Assembly: GCA_017522205.1 (NCBI GenBank)
Contig: JAFWZS010000024.1
Span: 1 to 55,068, forward strand
DNA from: Clostridia bacterium
GTDB lineage: Bacteria; Bacillota; Clostridia; Oscillospirales; Acutalibacteraceae
DNA length: 55,068 nucleotides
Direction of reading: 5' to 3'
Part shown: one piece after another, positions 15,799 to 24,018 of the stretch
Numbering within the stretch: the stretch's first letter is position 1
Layout: the number at the start of each line of letters is the position of its first letter
Translations under genes and position numbers: made by a program
The notes under the pieces: model-generated
What the model saw: only the letters and a program-made list of their open reading frames with translations
What the model was told of the DNA's origin: nothing
Database searches by the model: none

Positions 15799-17859
15799 AT
15801 GAAAAATAAAATTGAGGTTCTGGCTCCTGCGGGCTCCGCAGAAAGCGTAAAGGCCGCAGTGCGCTCTGGTGCAGATGCGGTTTATATGGGAACAAAGAGC
15901 TTCAATGCACGGGCAAAGGCAGATAATTTTTCTTTTGAAGAGTTGAAGGAAACTGTAGACTACTGTCACAGCCACGGCACGGATGTTCACATTACAATGA
16001 ACACACTTATTGCCGATTCTGAGCTTTCTGCCGCAAAAAGCACGTTAAAGCGCATTTGCGAAAGTGGGGCAGATGCGCTTATTTTGCAGGATCTTGGCAT
16101 TGGTCAGCTTGTAAGAAAAATGTGCCCGGATATTGATATGCATGCATCAACACAGATGTCCGTTCAGACGCTTTCAGGTGTGAAGCTTTTAAAAGAACTT
16201 GGGTTCAAACGTGCAGTGCTGCCGAGAGAACTGAGCAAAGAAGAAATTCAATATATAGCCGAAAATACAGATATAGAAATCGAATGCTTTGTTCACGGAG
16301 CACTTTGTATGTGCGTTTCGGGACAGTGCTATATGAGCAGTATGTTCGGAGCGAGAAGCGGCAACAGAGGTCTTTGTGCTCAGCCCTGCCGTCTGCCTTT
16401 CAAAGCAGAAGGCTCTGAGGGTTATGACCTGAGTCTTAAGGATTTGTCTCTCGTTGAAAATGTAAATGAGCTTGCAGATATAGGAGTGGCTTCCCTTAAA
16501 ATTGAAGGAAGAATGAAACGGCCCGAATATGTTGCGGCGGCGGTAACAAGCGTAGTGAAAGCTCTTAAAGGCGAAAAGGACGAGGATCTTCAGAGAAAGC
16601 TCCGTGCTGTGTTCTCACGTTCAGGATTTACGAAAGGCTACTTTGAAGGAAAACTCGGCAAGGATATGTTCGGCACAAGAGGAAAAGAAGATGTAACTGC
16701 CGCAACGAATTCTGTACTTAATGAACTTTCACATCTTTATGAAAAAGAGACACTGCTTATCCCGGTAAACTTTGTTCTTAGCGTAATTGAAAATGAACCC
16801 GTTTCACTATCAGCTTCGGCAGCGGGAAAAACTGTTTTTGTATCGGATGAATGTGTTCCCGAAAAGGCACTCAACAAACCTCTTACAAAAGAGAGCCTGA
16901 CGGAAAGAATTTCAAAATGCGGCGGCACACAGTTCTATGCCGAGAATGTTGAGGTGGAGCTTGACGAGGGGCTTATCGTACCTGCAAGTGTAATAAATAA
17001 CCTCAGACGTGAGGCTCTTCAGAAGCTGTCAGAACAGCTTGTAGGTGTAAAGGAAATTACCTTTACAGATATAGACGTACAAATACCATCATATAAGGCT
17101 GAAAAGCCCCTTAAATTCAACATAAGGGTAGCAAATTTAAGTCAGATACCCCATAACCTTAATAATGTGGAAAACCTTTATATTCCCATAGATTGTGATG
17201 AAAACCTTGTCGAAAAAGTTAAAAATCTCCCCATAAATGTGGGGATTGAGGTGCCGAGAGGTATTTTCGGCAATGAAAATAAGGTGAAAGCCCTTCTGGA
17301 AAAACACAAAAAATGTGGAATAAATACCGCATACTGCAGTACACTTGATGCTCTTGCCATTGCAAGAGAGCTTAAGATGGAGATTCACACAGGCTTTTCA
17401 ATGAACGTGTTCAACAGTCTTTCTGTGGGCGTTTTAGAAAGTTTGGATGTAAAGGAAATCACCTTGTCACCTGAGCTGACACTTAACCGTATTGCAAAAG
17501 TCGGAGGCAGGGCAAAAAGGGGCATAATCGGCTACGGCAGACTGCCTTTAATGCTCACGAGAAACTGCCCCATAAGAAACGGAAAGACTTGCGCAGAGTG
17601 TAAAAGCGACAGCTACCTCACCGACAGAATGGGAATGAAATTTCCGGTTGTCTGCAAAATGGGAGCTTCTGAAATTCTTAACTCTCAGCCGATATATATG
17701 GGCGACAGAATGAATGAAATCAAAAATGTGGATTTCATCACCTTCTATTTCACAAAGGAAAAACGTGAAATGTGCGAGGCTGTGCTTGATGCTTACCGCA
17801 AAGGCAAGGGTGTAAAGGGCAATTTCACCCGTGGACTTTACTATCGAGAAGTTGAATAA
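15799..17859 (+). CDS. U32 family peptidase / RlhA-type protein
   Basis: A 686-aa U32 protein. The family signature is plain at residues about 165-200: ECFVHGALCMCVSGQC, then SGNRGLCAQPCR, whose Cys residues are conserved. The N-terminal (beta/alpha) barrel starts EVLAPAGSAESVKAAVRSGADAVY. Extra Cys residues lie near the end (TRNCPIRNGKTCAEC). Some U32 members (RlhA) hydroxylate 23S rRNA cytidine or otherwise modify RNA, while others were described as collagenases; RNA modification is the better general guess but is inference. The length fits the long U32-DUF3656 type. It is translationally close to zapA. Confidence 0.85.
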   Translation: MKNKIEVLAPAGSAESVKAAVRSGADAVYMGTKSFNARAKADNFSFEELKETVDYCHSHGTDVHITMNTLIADSELSAAKSTLKRICESGADALILQDLGIGQLVRKMCPDIDMHASTQMSVQTLSGVKLLKELGFKRAVLPRELSKEEIQYIAENTDIEIECFVHGALCMCVSGQCYMSSMFGARSGNRGLCAQPCRLPFKAEGSEGYDLSLKDLSLVENVNELADIGVASLKIEGRMKRPEYVAAAVTSVVKALKGEKDEDLQRKLRAVFSRSGFTKGYFEGKLGKDMFGTRGKEDVTAATNSVLNELSHLYEKETLLIPVNFVLSVIENEPVSLSASAAGKTVFVSDECVPEKALNKPLTKESLTERISKCGGTQFYAENVEVELDEGLIVPASVINNLRREALQKLSEQLVGVKEITFTDIDVQIPSYKAEKPLKFNIRVANLSQIPHNLNNVENLYIPIDCDENLVEKVKNLPINVGIEVPRGIFGNENKVKALLEKHKKCGINTAYCSTLDALAIARELKMEIHTGFSMNVFNSLSVGVLESLDVKEITLSPELTLNRIAKVGGRAKRGIIGYGRLPLMLTRNCPIRNGKTCAECKSDSYLTDRMGMKFPVVCKMGASEILNSQPIYMGDRMNEIKNVDFITFYFTKEKREMCEAVLDAYRKGKGVKGNFTRGLYYREVE

Positions 17860-17875
17860 AACTGAAATAAAAATA

Positions 17876-17931
17876 ACACCCCCTTGCCTCCCTTGAAAGG
17901 GGAGGTGGCAGCCGAAGGCTGACGGAGGGGT
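17876..17931. repeat. REP-like palindromic repeat
   Basis: A GC-rich intergenic element with nested hairpins: CCTCCCTT paired with AAGGGGAGG, CAGCCGAAGGCTG, and outer ACCCCC / GGAGGGGT. Very similar units are familiar from many gut Firmicutes genomes (recalled, not searched). Only this copy was noticed in the window. It could also act as a transcript-end structure for the zapA-U32 unit. Confidence 0.65.
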
Positions 17932-17949
17932 AAAAAAGGAGAGAAAACT

Positions 17950-18447
17950 ATGGCAAAAAGAGAAGACTATTTATCATGGGACGAATACTTTATGGGCGTT
18001 GCAATGCTCGCTTCATACAGAAGTAAGGACCCTAACACTCAGGTGGGTGCCTGCATTGTAAACGCAAAAAACAGAATTATGTCTGTGGGTTACAACGGCT
18101 TTCCAATGGGTTGCAGTGACGACGAATTCCCTTGGGAGAGACAGGGCAGCGCTTATGACACAAAGTACTTTTACGTGTGCCACGCAGAGCTGAACGCAAT
18201 TCTCAACAGCCGTGATTCCAACCTTGAGGGCTGCAAGATTTACGTTGCACTTTTCCCGTGTAACGAGTGCGCAAAGGCTATCATTCAGTCAGGCATCAGC
18301 GAGGTGGTTTACATCTCTGACAAGTATGCCGAAACTGAAAGCACACGGGCTTCAAAAAGAATGTTTGAGGCTGCAGGGGTTAAGCTTACAAAGCTTACAC
18401 CGAAACGCACTCAGGTGCTGATTGATTTTTCCGAAGATAAAATTTAA
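17950..18447 (+). CDS. dCMP deaminase (ComEB-like)
   Basis: A 165-aa deoxycytidylate deaminase, converting dCMP to dUMP for thymidylate synthesis. The zinc site is complete: CHAELNAIL (His and the proton-shuttling Glu, about residue 78) and PCNECAK (two Cys, about 100). The TQVGACIVN...GYNGFPMG loop is typical of dCMP deaminases rather than cytosine or tRNA adenosine deaminases. AGGAG precedes the ATG. It stands between the REP-like repeat and a terminator hairpin. Confidence 0.93.
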   Translation: MAKREDYLSWDEYFMGVAMLASYRSKDPNTQVGACIVNAKNRIMSVGYNGFPMGCSDDEFPWERQGSAYDTKYFYVCHAELNAILNSRDSNLEGCKIYVALFPCNECAKAIIQSGISEVVYISDKYAETESTRASKRMFEAAGVKLTKLTPKRTQVLIDFSEDKI

Positions 18448-18453
18448 AAGCTT

Positions 18454-18490
18454 AACTCCCACACATTCCTAAGTGAAATGTATGGGAGTT
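18454..18490. terminator. Shared terminator of dCMP deaminase and bile salt hydrolase genes
   Basis: AACTCCCA-ACATT pairs with AATGT-TGGGAGTT around an 8-nt loop, with TTTTCTT on the plus side. The single mismatch becomes G-U on the minus strand, so it can work for both convergent genes. Confidence 0.8.
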
Positions 18491-18493
18491 TTC

Positions 18494-19471
18494 TTATGCT
18501 TTGCTTTCAATAAATATCTCACTTTCCCTCAGCGGATAACTGACAAGTGCAGTTGAATCAAGGTTTTCCCTGTGCATATCCACCCCCGTAATACTGCGGT
18601 TATGATAGGTGGTGTAGTAGTAAATGCCCTTGTCCGTGTTGCAGCAACTTGTGTAAACGGTGCGGACATTTTTGTTTTCGAGAGTTTTAACTGTGCCGTC
18701 AATCTGCTCAACTGAGGAGAGTATATGAAAAAACTGATTCACGTTTTCTTCTTCGATACCGTAAGAAACTGCGTTCAGCTTGTTAAACGCGGCACGTACA
18801 AAGCGTGACTGCGACGAGCAGTCGCCGGGCAGACCCATAGCACCTGTGCCTCTGCTGAAAGATTTAAGGTTAAGCTCTTTGTAAATTTTGTTTTCCTGCG
18901 GGTATGGTGAAAGGTGCATAAAGGTTGTAAGGTGGGTCATGTGGTAGGAAAAAGGCGGATTGTTGGTCAGTACACCAACGGGGTTATGGTAAATTTGTAG
19001 TCCGTGGGCGGTACTCTCAACGGTTATCGCCGCGGTTTTGTCAGCAATAATCCAATGCAAGGGTGAGTTGGGAAATTCATTACTGAAAGGTGTGTCTGTA
19101 AGGTTGATGTTCTTAAGAAGCTCCTTTGCACTTTTCACACTGTCGCACATTGAAAGGATATACGGGATGAATTCAAAGGGTGTTATGTTGATTTTGTTCT
19201 CAGATCTTTTGAAATACTTTGCATTTTCGGGGAAGTTAAGTCCCGCCATGGAAAGCCCTTTTTCGTTGGTGGCATCGTAATAAAGGGGATAGCCGTTTAC
19301 AACCGTTGCCATACCGATTATTGCGTAGTGGCAGTCAATGCGGTTTTCGTTTCTGAATTTAAAAGGGAAAAAACGCGGTGTTACGGTGACGGTTTCATTG
19401 TAGGAATATTCAAGATCGAGAGTACGTCCGAAATAGTTGTCGGTGCCCTTGAAGGTAATAGATGTGCACAT
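18494..19471 (-). CDS. bsh: Bile salt hydrolase / choloylglycine hydrolase
   Basis: A 325-aa Ntn-hydrolase that cleaves the amide bond of glycine- or taurine-conjugated bile acids. The start ATG is followed directly by Cys (MCTSITF), the nucleophile after Met removal; AGGAGG lies 8 bases upstream. Family active-site residues are all visible: Cys2, Arg16 and Asp19 (FGRTLDLEYSY), Asn79 (AGLNFPEN), Asn170/171 (VLTNNPPF) and Arg223 in SRFVRAAF after TGAMGLPGD. This is closer to bile salt hydrolases than to penicillin V acylases, but choice of substrate needs assay. No signal peptide, so it is cytoplasmic. It strongly suggests a gut habitat. Confidence 0.92.
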   Translation of the reverse strand: MCTSITFKGTDNYFGRTLDLEYSYNETVTVTPRFFPFKFRNENRIDCHYAIIGMATVVNGYPLYYDATNEKGLSMAGLNFPENAKYFKRSENKINITPFEFIPYILSMCDSVKSAKELLKNINLTDTPFSNEFPNSPLHWIIADKTAAITVESTAHGLQIYHNPVGVLTNNPPFSYHMTHLTTFMHLSPYPQENKIYKELNLKSFSRGTGAMGLPGDCSSQSRFVRAAFNKLNAVSYGIEEENVNQFFHILSSVEQIDGTVKTLENKNVRTVYTSCCNTDKGIYYYTTYHNRSITGVDMHRENLDSTALVSYPLRESEIFIESKA

Positions 19472-19502
19472 CAAAAATGCCTCCTTCTTTTATATATTAT
19501 GG

Positions 19503-19530
19503 TTGCATTTTACAGTTTCTATGTTAAAAT
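19503..19530 (+). promoter_or_regulatory. Possible promoter of the FliB-like gene
   Basis: TTGCAT (19503-19508), 16 bases, TAAAAT (19525-19530). The spacing is one base short of ideal. Confidence 0.45.
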
Positions 19531-19561
19531 AACCTTAGATATTTTTTGAAGGATTGATTTC

Positions 19562-20524
19562 ATGAAACAGATTGCACCCGACTACTATGAAAAATTCAAA
19601 TGTATTGCCGGTGACTGTAAGCACAACTGCTGTATCGGTTGGGAAATTGATATAGACGAATTCACCCTGGATTATTATAATTCTGTTGAGGGTGAAATGG
19701 GTGAAAGATTTAAAAAGTACATTTCCCGTGAGGGTGATGCTCCTCATTTCTGCCTTTCGGATAATGAGCGCTGTCCATTTCTTAATGAAAAGAACCTCTG
19801 CGATATTATATCTGCTTTAGGTGAGGATGCACTTTGCGACATCTGTGCTGACCATCCGAGATTCAGAAACTATTTTTCCGACAGAGAGGAAATAGGTCTT
19901 GGTCTTTGCTGCGAAAGTGCAGGTCAGCTGATTTTAGGAAATAAGGAAAAAACTAACCTTGTGTGTATCTATGATGACGGTGAAAAAGAAAGCCTTACCA
20001 CTGAGGAAGAGTTGGTTTTAAAGCTTAGAGAAGCACTATTTTCGATTGTGCAAAACAGAGAAAAAACGGTTGACGAAAGAATTAAAGATGCCTTTGAATT
20101 TTTCAGTATAAAACCAAAAGAAAGAAAAATTACGGAGTGGGCAGAGATTTTTCTTTCTATGGAAAGGCTCGACGAAAAATGGACAGAGCTGCTTTTGAAA
20201 ATGAAAAATGCACCTGAATTAACAGATGCACTTACCTTTGAAAATGAGTTTGAAACTGTCTTTGAACAGCTGTTGTGGTACTTTATTTACCGTCAGTTTT
20301 CCCTTTCTGCAGAGGACGGAAGACTGAAAGAACGAATAATATTTGCTTTGGAAAGCTGTCTGTTTATAATGAAAATTTGTGCTTTTCATAAGAAAAGCTA
20401 CGGTAGTATTTCCTTGGATGATATTGTGGAATATTCCAGATTGTACTCCTCTGAAATGGAATATTCCTCTGAAAACGTGGGAAAATACCTAAAGGTAACG
20501 GCAGTCGAAACGCACAAGGTTTAA
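19562..20524 (+). CDS. FliB-family lysine-N-methylase-like protein, 3' end altered by a repeat
   Basis: A 320-aa protein of the FliB/YkgJ Cys-cluster family; FliB methylates flagellin lysines in Salmonella, while most relatives have no proven role. Seen are FKCIAGDCKHNCCIGWEID (residues 12-30), CDICADHPRFRNYF (about 97) and LGLCCESAGQLIL (about 118), likely a metal or Fe-S binding set. The last ten or so codons and the stop lie inside the left terminal repeat of the element at 20494-20765, so the natural C-terminus appears replaced. Family members as I recall run longer (about 350-420 aa). No flagellar gene lies in the window, so flagellin may not be the target. Confidence 0.75.
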   Translation: MKQIAPDYYEKFKCIAGDCKHNCCIGWEIDIDEFTLDYYNSVEGEMGERFKKYISREGDAPHFCLSDNERCPFLNEKNLCDIISALGEDALCDICADHPRFRNYFSDREEIGLGLCCESAGQLILGNKEKTNLVCIYDDGEKESLTTEEELVLKLREALFSIVQNREKTVDERIKDAFEFFSIKPKERKITEWAEIFLSMERLDEKWTELLLKMKNAPELTDALTFENEFETVFEQLLWYFIYRQFSLSAEDGRLKERIIFALESCLFIMKICAFHKKSYGSISLDDIVEYSRLYSSEMEYSSENVGKYLKVTAVETHKV

Positions 20525-20765
20525 TGGAGTATATTTTCCCCGTAGCTGCGTTAAAAGGCTTGGAAATACGCAAGTATTCCCTGCACCTTTTGCCTTGCTA
20601 CAAGAAAAATCTCCACCCATTAAACTCGAAGACCATAAATGCCCGAGGTTCGGTGCATTTGGGATTTTCTTCGACGAAACAATACTCGCGTATTGCGAGG
20701 AGAAAAAATTACAAAGGTGCCGGAAATCGGGCATTTTGGCTTGTTCGGTTTCGGCTACCGTTACC
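20494..20765. repeat. 272-bp palindrome-rich element with terminal inverted repeats
   Basis: Bounded by 18-bp inverted repeats with two differences: GGTAACGGCAGTCGAAAC (20494-20511) and GTTTCGGCTACCGTTACC (20748-20765). Inside are further inverted pairs: AAATGCCCGA with TCGGGCATTT, and a near-palindrome around CAATACTCGCGTATTG. It has no credible coding frame. It resembles a MITE-like dispersed element; similar sequence is familiar from other gut Clostridia (recalled, not searched). It overlaps the end of the FliB-like gene. The rest of the gap, 20766-20911, holds only short hairpins and the trkH terminator. Confidence 0.7.
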
Positions 20766-20861
20766 TTGTGCTGAAAAACTAACATTTTCAACAGAGATTT
20801 CAACCGTTTTAAGCGTTTTCCACACTGAAAAGTCTATGTAAAGGAAATAACTTTACAATAA

Positions 20862-20900
20862 AAATCCCTATGTAAAGCTCTGGACTTTACACAGAGATTT
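20862..20900 (-). terminator. Terminator of the trkA-trkH operon
   Basis: On the minus strand AAATCTCTGTGTAAAG pairs with CTTTACATAGGGATTT (two G-U), then TTTTATTG follows. It ends 12 bases past the trkH stop. Confidence 0.78.
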
Positions 20901-20911
20901 GCTTTTTTGTC

Positions 20912-22357
20912 TTATTTTTTACTCCACGTGGAGGGAGAAAGTGTAAGAATAATCGGATAAATTTCAAGTCTGCCTAAAAGCATCGCGATTGAAAGAACTA
21001 TTTTTGAAAGACCTGAAAATTCTGAATAGTTCATTGCTGCACCGACTCTTCCGAATCCGGGACCGATGTTGTTAAAGCAGGCCGCAACGGCTGATATATT
21101 GGTTTCTAAATCGAAGTTTTCAATTCCGATAATAAAAACAATGAGACAGAAGAAAAGAGTGTAAATTGCAAGATAGGAGCTGACAGCATTTATTGTGGTG
21201 TTGTCAACTCTTTTGCCTTCAAAACGGACAACCGCAACGGAGCGCGGATGAAGCATTCTCTGAAGCTCACGCTTACAGTTCTTTATGAGCATAACAACTC
21301 TTGAAACCTTGATACCGCCACCGGTTGAACCTGCACAGGCACCGATAAACATAAGCAGCAGCAATATTGTTTTTGAAAAAACAGGCCATTTATCAAAGTC
21401 GGTAGTAGCGTAGCCGGTTGTGGTTATAATTGAAGCAACCTGAAAAGCAGCGTGCTTAAGTGAAGAAGAGAAGGATTCAAAGAAAGGTAGGATATTTATT
21501 GTAATAAGTGCTGTCGAGCCCATAACAAGGCCGAGATAAACCCAAAGCTCCGTGCTTTTCAATGCTGTTTTGATTTTACCCATAATGATGAAATAGTAAA
21601 GATTAAAGTTAACACCGAAAAGAAGCATAAACACAGTAATGATCCATTGAAGATAGCTGTTATATGAGCCTATGCTGTCACCTTTGATACCGAAACCGCC
21701 TGTACCTGCTGTGCCGAAAGCGTGGACTATACTGTCATAAAGAGGCATTTTTCCGATGAGAAGTAAGATGATTTCAATAAGCGTCAGAGCAATATAAATG
21801 ATATAAAGAATTCTTGCAGTCTGTCTTAATTTTGGAACAAGCTTACCAACAACAGGACCGGGAACTTCTGCACAGAGCAGATGAATTGAACGGTCGGAAA
21901 AAGAAGGAATAATTGCCATTACAAAAACAAGAACACCCATACCGCCGACCCAATGTGTGAATGAGCGCCAGAAAAGCATACCCTTGCTCATGGCCTCAAT
22001 GTCTGTGAGAATGGACGCACCCGTTGTTGTAAAACCGCTTACCGTTTCAAAAAGAGCATCGACAAAAGACGGAATTTCACCGCTTATTACAAAGGGCAGG
22101 GAACCGACTAAAGAAAGAAACAGCCAGGAAAGTGCAACGGTTACAAAGCCTTCTTTTGCGTAAATAACCTTGCTGCCGGGTTTTACTATCAGTGTCATTG
22201 CAAAACCGATAACAAGGGCGATTGCAATTGAAATAAGAAAAGAAACAGCCGAAGCTTTTTCGCTGTATATCAGCGAAACGATTAAGGGCAGAAGCATCAG
22301 CAGAGCTTCGATTTTGATTACGGAGCCTACCATGTATAAAACCATACGTCTGTTCAT
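20912..22357 (-). CDS. trkH: Potassium uptake protein TrkH
   Basis: A 481-aa pore-forming subunit of a Trk/Ktr potassium uptake system. It has about ten hydrophobic segments in four M1-P-M2 repeats. The selectivity-filter glycines are visible in TVSGFTTTGAS, GTAGTGGFGIKG, ITTTGYATTD and NNIGPGFG. AGGAG precedes the ATG, 11 bases after the trkA stop, so pore and regulator are translated together. The last residues (SPSTWSKK) are typical for the family. Confidence 0.93.
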   Translation of the reverse strand: MNRRMVLYMVGSVIKIEALLMLLPLIVSLIYSEKASAVSFLISIAIALVIGFAMTLIVKPGSKVIYAKEGFVTVALSWLFLSLVGSLPFVISGEIPSFVDALFETVSGFTTTGASILTDIEAMSKGMLFWRSFTHWVGGMGVLVFVMAIIPSFSDRSIHLLCAEVPGPVVGKLVPKLRQTARILYIIYIALTLIEIILLLIGKMPLYDSIVHAFGTAGTGGFGIKGDSIGSYNSYLQWIITVFMLLFGVNFNLYYFIIMGKIKTALKSTELWVYLGLVMGSTALITINILPFFESFSSSLKHAAFQVASIITTTGYATTDFDKWPVFSKTILLLLMFIGACAGSTGGGIKVSRVVMLIKNCKRELQRMLHPRSVAVVRFEGKRVDNTTINAVSSYLAIYTLFFCLIVFIIGIENFDLETNISAVAACFNNIGPGFGRVGAAMNYSEFSGLSKIVLSIAMLLGRLEIYPIILTLSPSTWSKK

Positions 22358-22368
22358 GATTAAACTCC

Positions 22369-23730
22369 TTAATAAACGATATGTGAAAGGTCGTCCAGTC
22401 TGTGGTCAGCAGCAAGAACAATAACCTTGTCACCATTTTTGATAACGTCGTCGCCGGTGGGAATAATGACAACCTTTCCTGCACGGATAATGCCCACAAT
22501 AAGAGTTCCCGGCTTGATTTTAAGATTCTTAAGGGGAACGTCAGTAAGTCTTGCATCACTGCCCACCTTGAATTCAAGAACCTCAGCCTTGCCGTCCATA
22601 ATCTTGTACATGGTTTCAACATTACTGCCCTGAGAATTCTGAAGAGCTCTTGCGTATCTTACAATAACATCGGAAGTGATGGACTTAGGGGAAACAACGC
22701 AGTCAAGACCAAGTCTTTCGGACATTTTGCAAAGCTCGTCACTGTTGATTTTTGTAATCACCTTGGGTACATTGTGAGAAGAAGCGAAAATTGAAATGAT
22801 GATGTTCTCCTCGTCCATACCTGTAAGTGATACACAGGCATCAACATTTCTTATGCCCTCTTCAAGAAGAAGATCCTGATGGGAGCCGTCACCGTGGATA
22901 ATAACGGTTTTCGGAAGATTGTCGCTGAGATGCTGACAGCGTTCTAATTCTTTTTCAACAATCTTCACGTTGATTCCTGAAGAGGTAAGCATTTTTGCAA
23001 GATAGTATGCAATTTTACTGCCTCCGAGGAGAATAACGTCCTTGGCGCCTTTCTGAAGCATACCCATACCCTTGAGGAGCTTCTGCATATCGTTGGGAGA
23101 AGCGGCAATACTGATAATATCGCCTGCCTCAAGCACAAAGCTACCGTCGGGAATATAAACCTGACCACCACGAAGTACAGCGGAAATAAGGAAGTTCTCT
23201 TTGAATTTATCACGAAGCTTCATAAGGGTCATACCGCAGATCTGATGTTCAGCCTTGAGCTTAACTTCAATCATTTCAAGGTTACGTCTTGAGAAGTACT
23301 CAACCTTGAAAGCTGAGGGGAGACGAAGAATGTTGTAAAGCTCCTGAGCTACAAGCTTTTCGGGGTTGATTGACATAGAGATGTCAAGATGCTGACGCAT
23401 AAAGCCCAGAGAACGGTCGTTGTATTCAGGGTTTCTGATTCGTGCAACAGAGTGTGCTGCGCCTATTTTTTTAGCGAGAAAGCAAGCTAGCATATTAAGC
23501 TCGTCTGAGCTGGTTACTGCAATAAACAAATCGCTGTTGTAAACGCTGGCCTCTTCAAGAGTGTCGCAGTCCGTTGCGTTACCGCAAACGCCCATAACGT
23601 CATAGGTGTTGGTAATATCGTCTATGGCTTGAGCACTCTGGTCAATAACGGTTATGTCGTGACCTTCACTTACAAGGTCAGCTACAAGTGTTTTGCCTAT
23701 TTTTCCGCAGCCTGCAATAATTATGTTCAT
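22369..23730 (-). CDS. trkA: Trk potassium uptake regulator TrkA
   Basis: A 453-aa cytoplasmic gating subunit with two RCK halves, each an NAD-binding TrkA-N fold (MNIIIAGCGKIGKTLV at residue 1; DVILLGGSKIAYYLAKML about 225) followed by a TrkA-C domain (about 140-215 and 370-450). This duplicated form matches E. coli TrkA rather than single-domain KtrA. It is the first gene of the operon with trkH. No Shine-Dalgarno lies next to the ATG: the GGAG is about 30 bases upstream with a GAAAGC-N6-GCTTTC hairpin between. Confidence 0.93.
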   Translation of the reverse strand: MNIIIAGCGKIGKTLVADLVSEGHDITVIDQSAQAIDDITNTYDVMGVCGNATDCDTLEEASVYNSDLFIAVTSSDELNMLACFLAKKIGAAHSVARIRNPEYNDRSLGFMRQHLDISMSINPEKLVAQELYNILRLPSAFKVEYFSRRNLEMIEVKLKAEHQICGMTLMKLRDKFKENFLISAVLRGGQVYIPDGSFVLEAGDIISIAASPNDMQKLLKGMGMLQKGAKDVILLGGSKIAYYLAKMLTSSGINVKIVEKELERCQHLSDNLPKTVIIHGDGSHQDLLLEEGIRNVDACVSLTGMDEENIIISIFASSHNVPKVITKINSDELCKMSERLGLDCVVSPKSITSDVIVRYARALQNSQGSNVETMYKIMDGKAEVLEFKVGSDARLTDVPLKNLKIKPGTLIVGIIRAGKVVIIPTGDDVIKNGDKVIVLAADHRLDDLSHIVY

Positions 23731-23808
23731 AATTAAACGTAAGAAAGCTGAAGGGCTTTCCGTCTCCTTATATATTTTAATAATATTATAATCTGTACAA
23801 CTAAGGGC

Positions 23809-23837
23809 ATTCTAATACTTTTTCTTGTATTTTTCAA
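23809..23837 (-). promoter_or_regulatory. Promoter of the trkA-trkH operon
   Basis: Minus-strand TTGAAA (23832-23837), 17 bases, TAGAAT (23809-23814), leaving a leader of about 70 bases. Confidence 0.65.
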
Positions 23838-23919
23838 GGTGTTTGTAATAAAAATTTACTAAATTAAAACTCAGATAATGTTAAAACAGTAAAAAACTTA
23901 CTTTGTATAGACATCTTTG

Positions 23920-23949
23920 TTGACAATAAGGAATGTAATATGATATACT
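23920..23949 (+). promoter_or_regulatory. Sigma-A promoter of ldh
   Basis: TTGACA (23920-23925), 18 bases, TATACT (23944-23949). The expected start of transcription is near 23956, just before the dyad at 23965. Confidence 0.8.
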
Positions 23950-23964
23950 TTACTGCAGAAATTA

Positions 23965-23986
23965 AATCGATAAAAAAATATCGATT
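23965..23986. promoter_or_regulatory. Dyad AATCGAT-N8-ATCGATT in the ldh leader
   Basis: Perfect 7-bp half-sites around an A-rich 8-base spacer, placed about 9 bases downstream of the expected ldh start site, a usual place for a repressor. The same half-sites with the same spacing occur at 54885-54906. It does not match the Rex operator (TTGT-N8-ACAA type) or the CcpA cre site. Confidence 0.7.
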
Positions 23987-24018
23987 GCACATATTAAGAT
24001 GAAAGAGAGAACAAAGCT

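Noticed and set aside
20524-20841. 105-codon frame with a protein-like look after the FliB-like gene
   Set aside because: It lies within the palindromic repeat element and has no ribosome site; the apparent protein is a by-product of the repeat.
23965-23986. Rex operator for ldh
   Set aside because: The dyad has ATCGAT half-sites rather than the TTGT/ACAA ends of Rex sites, so Rex was not assigned.
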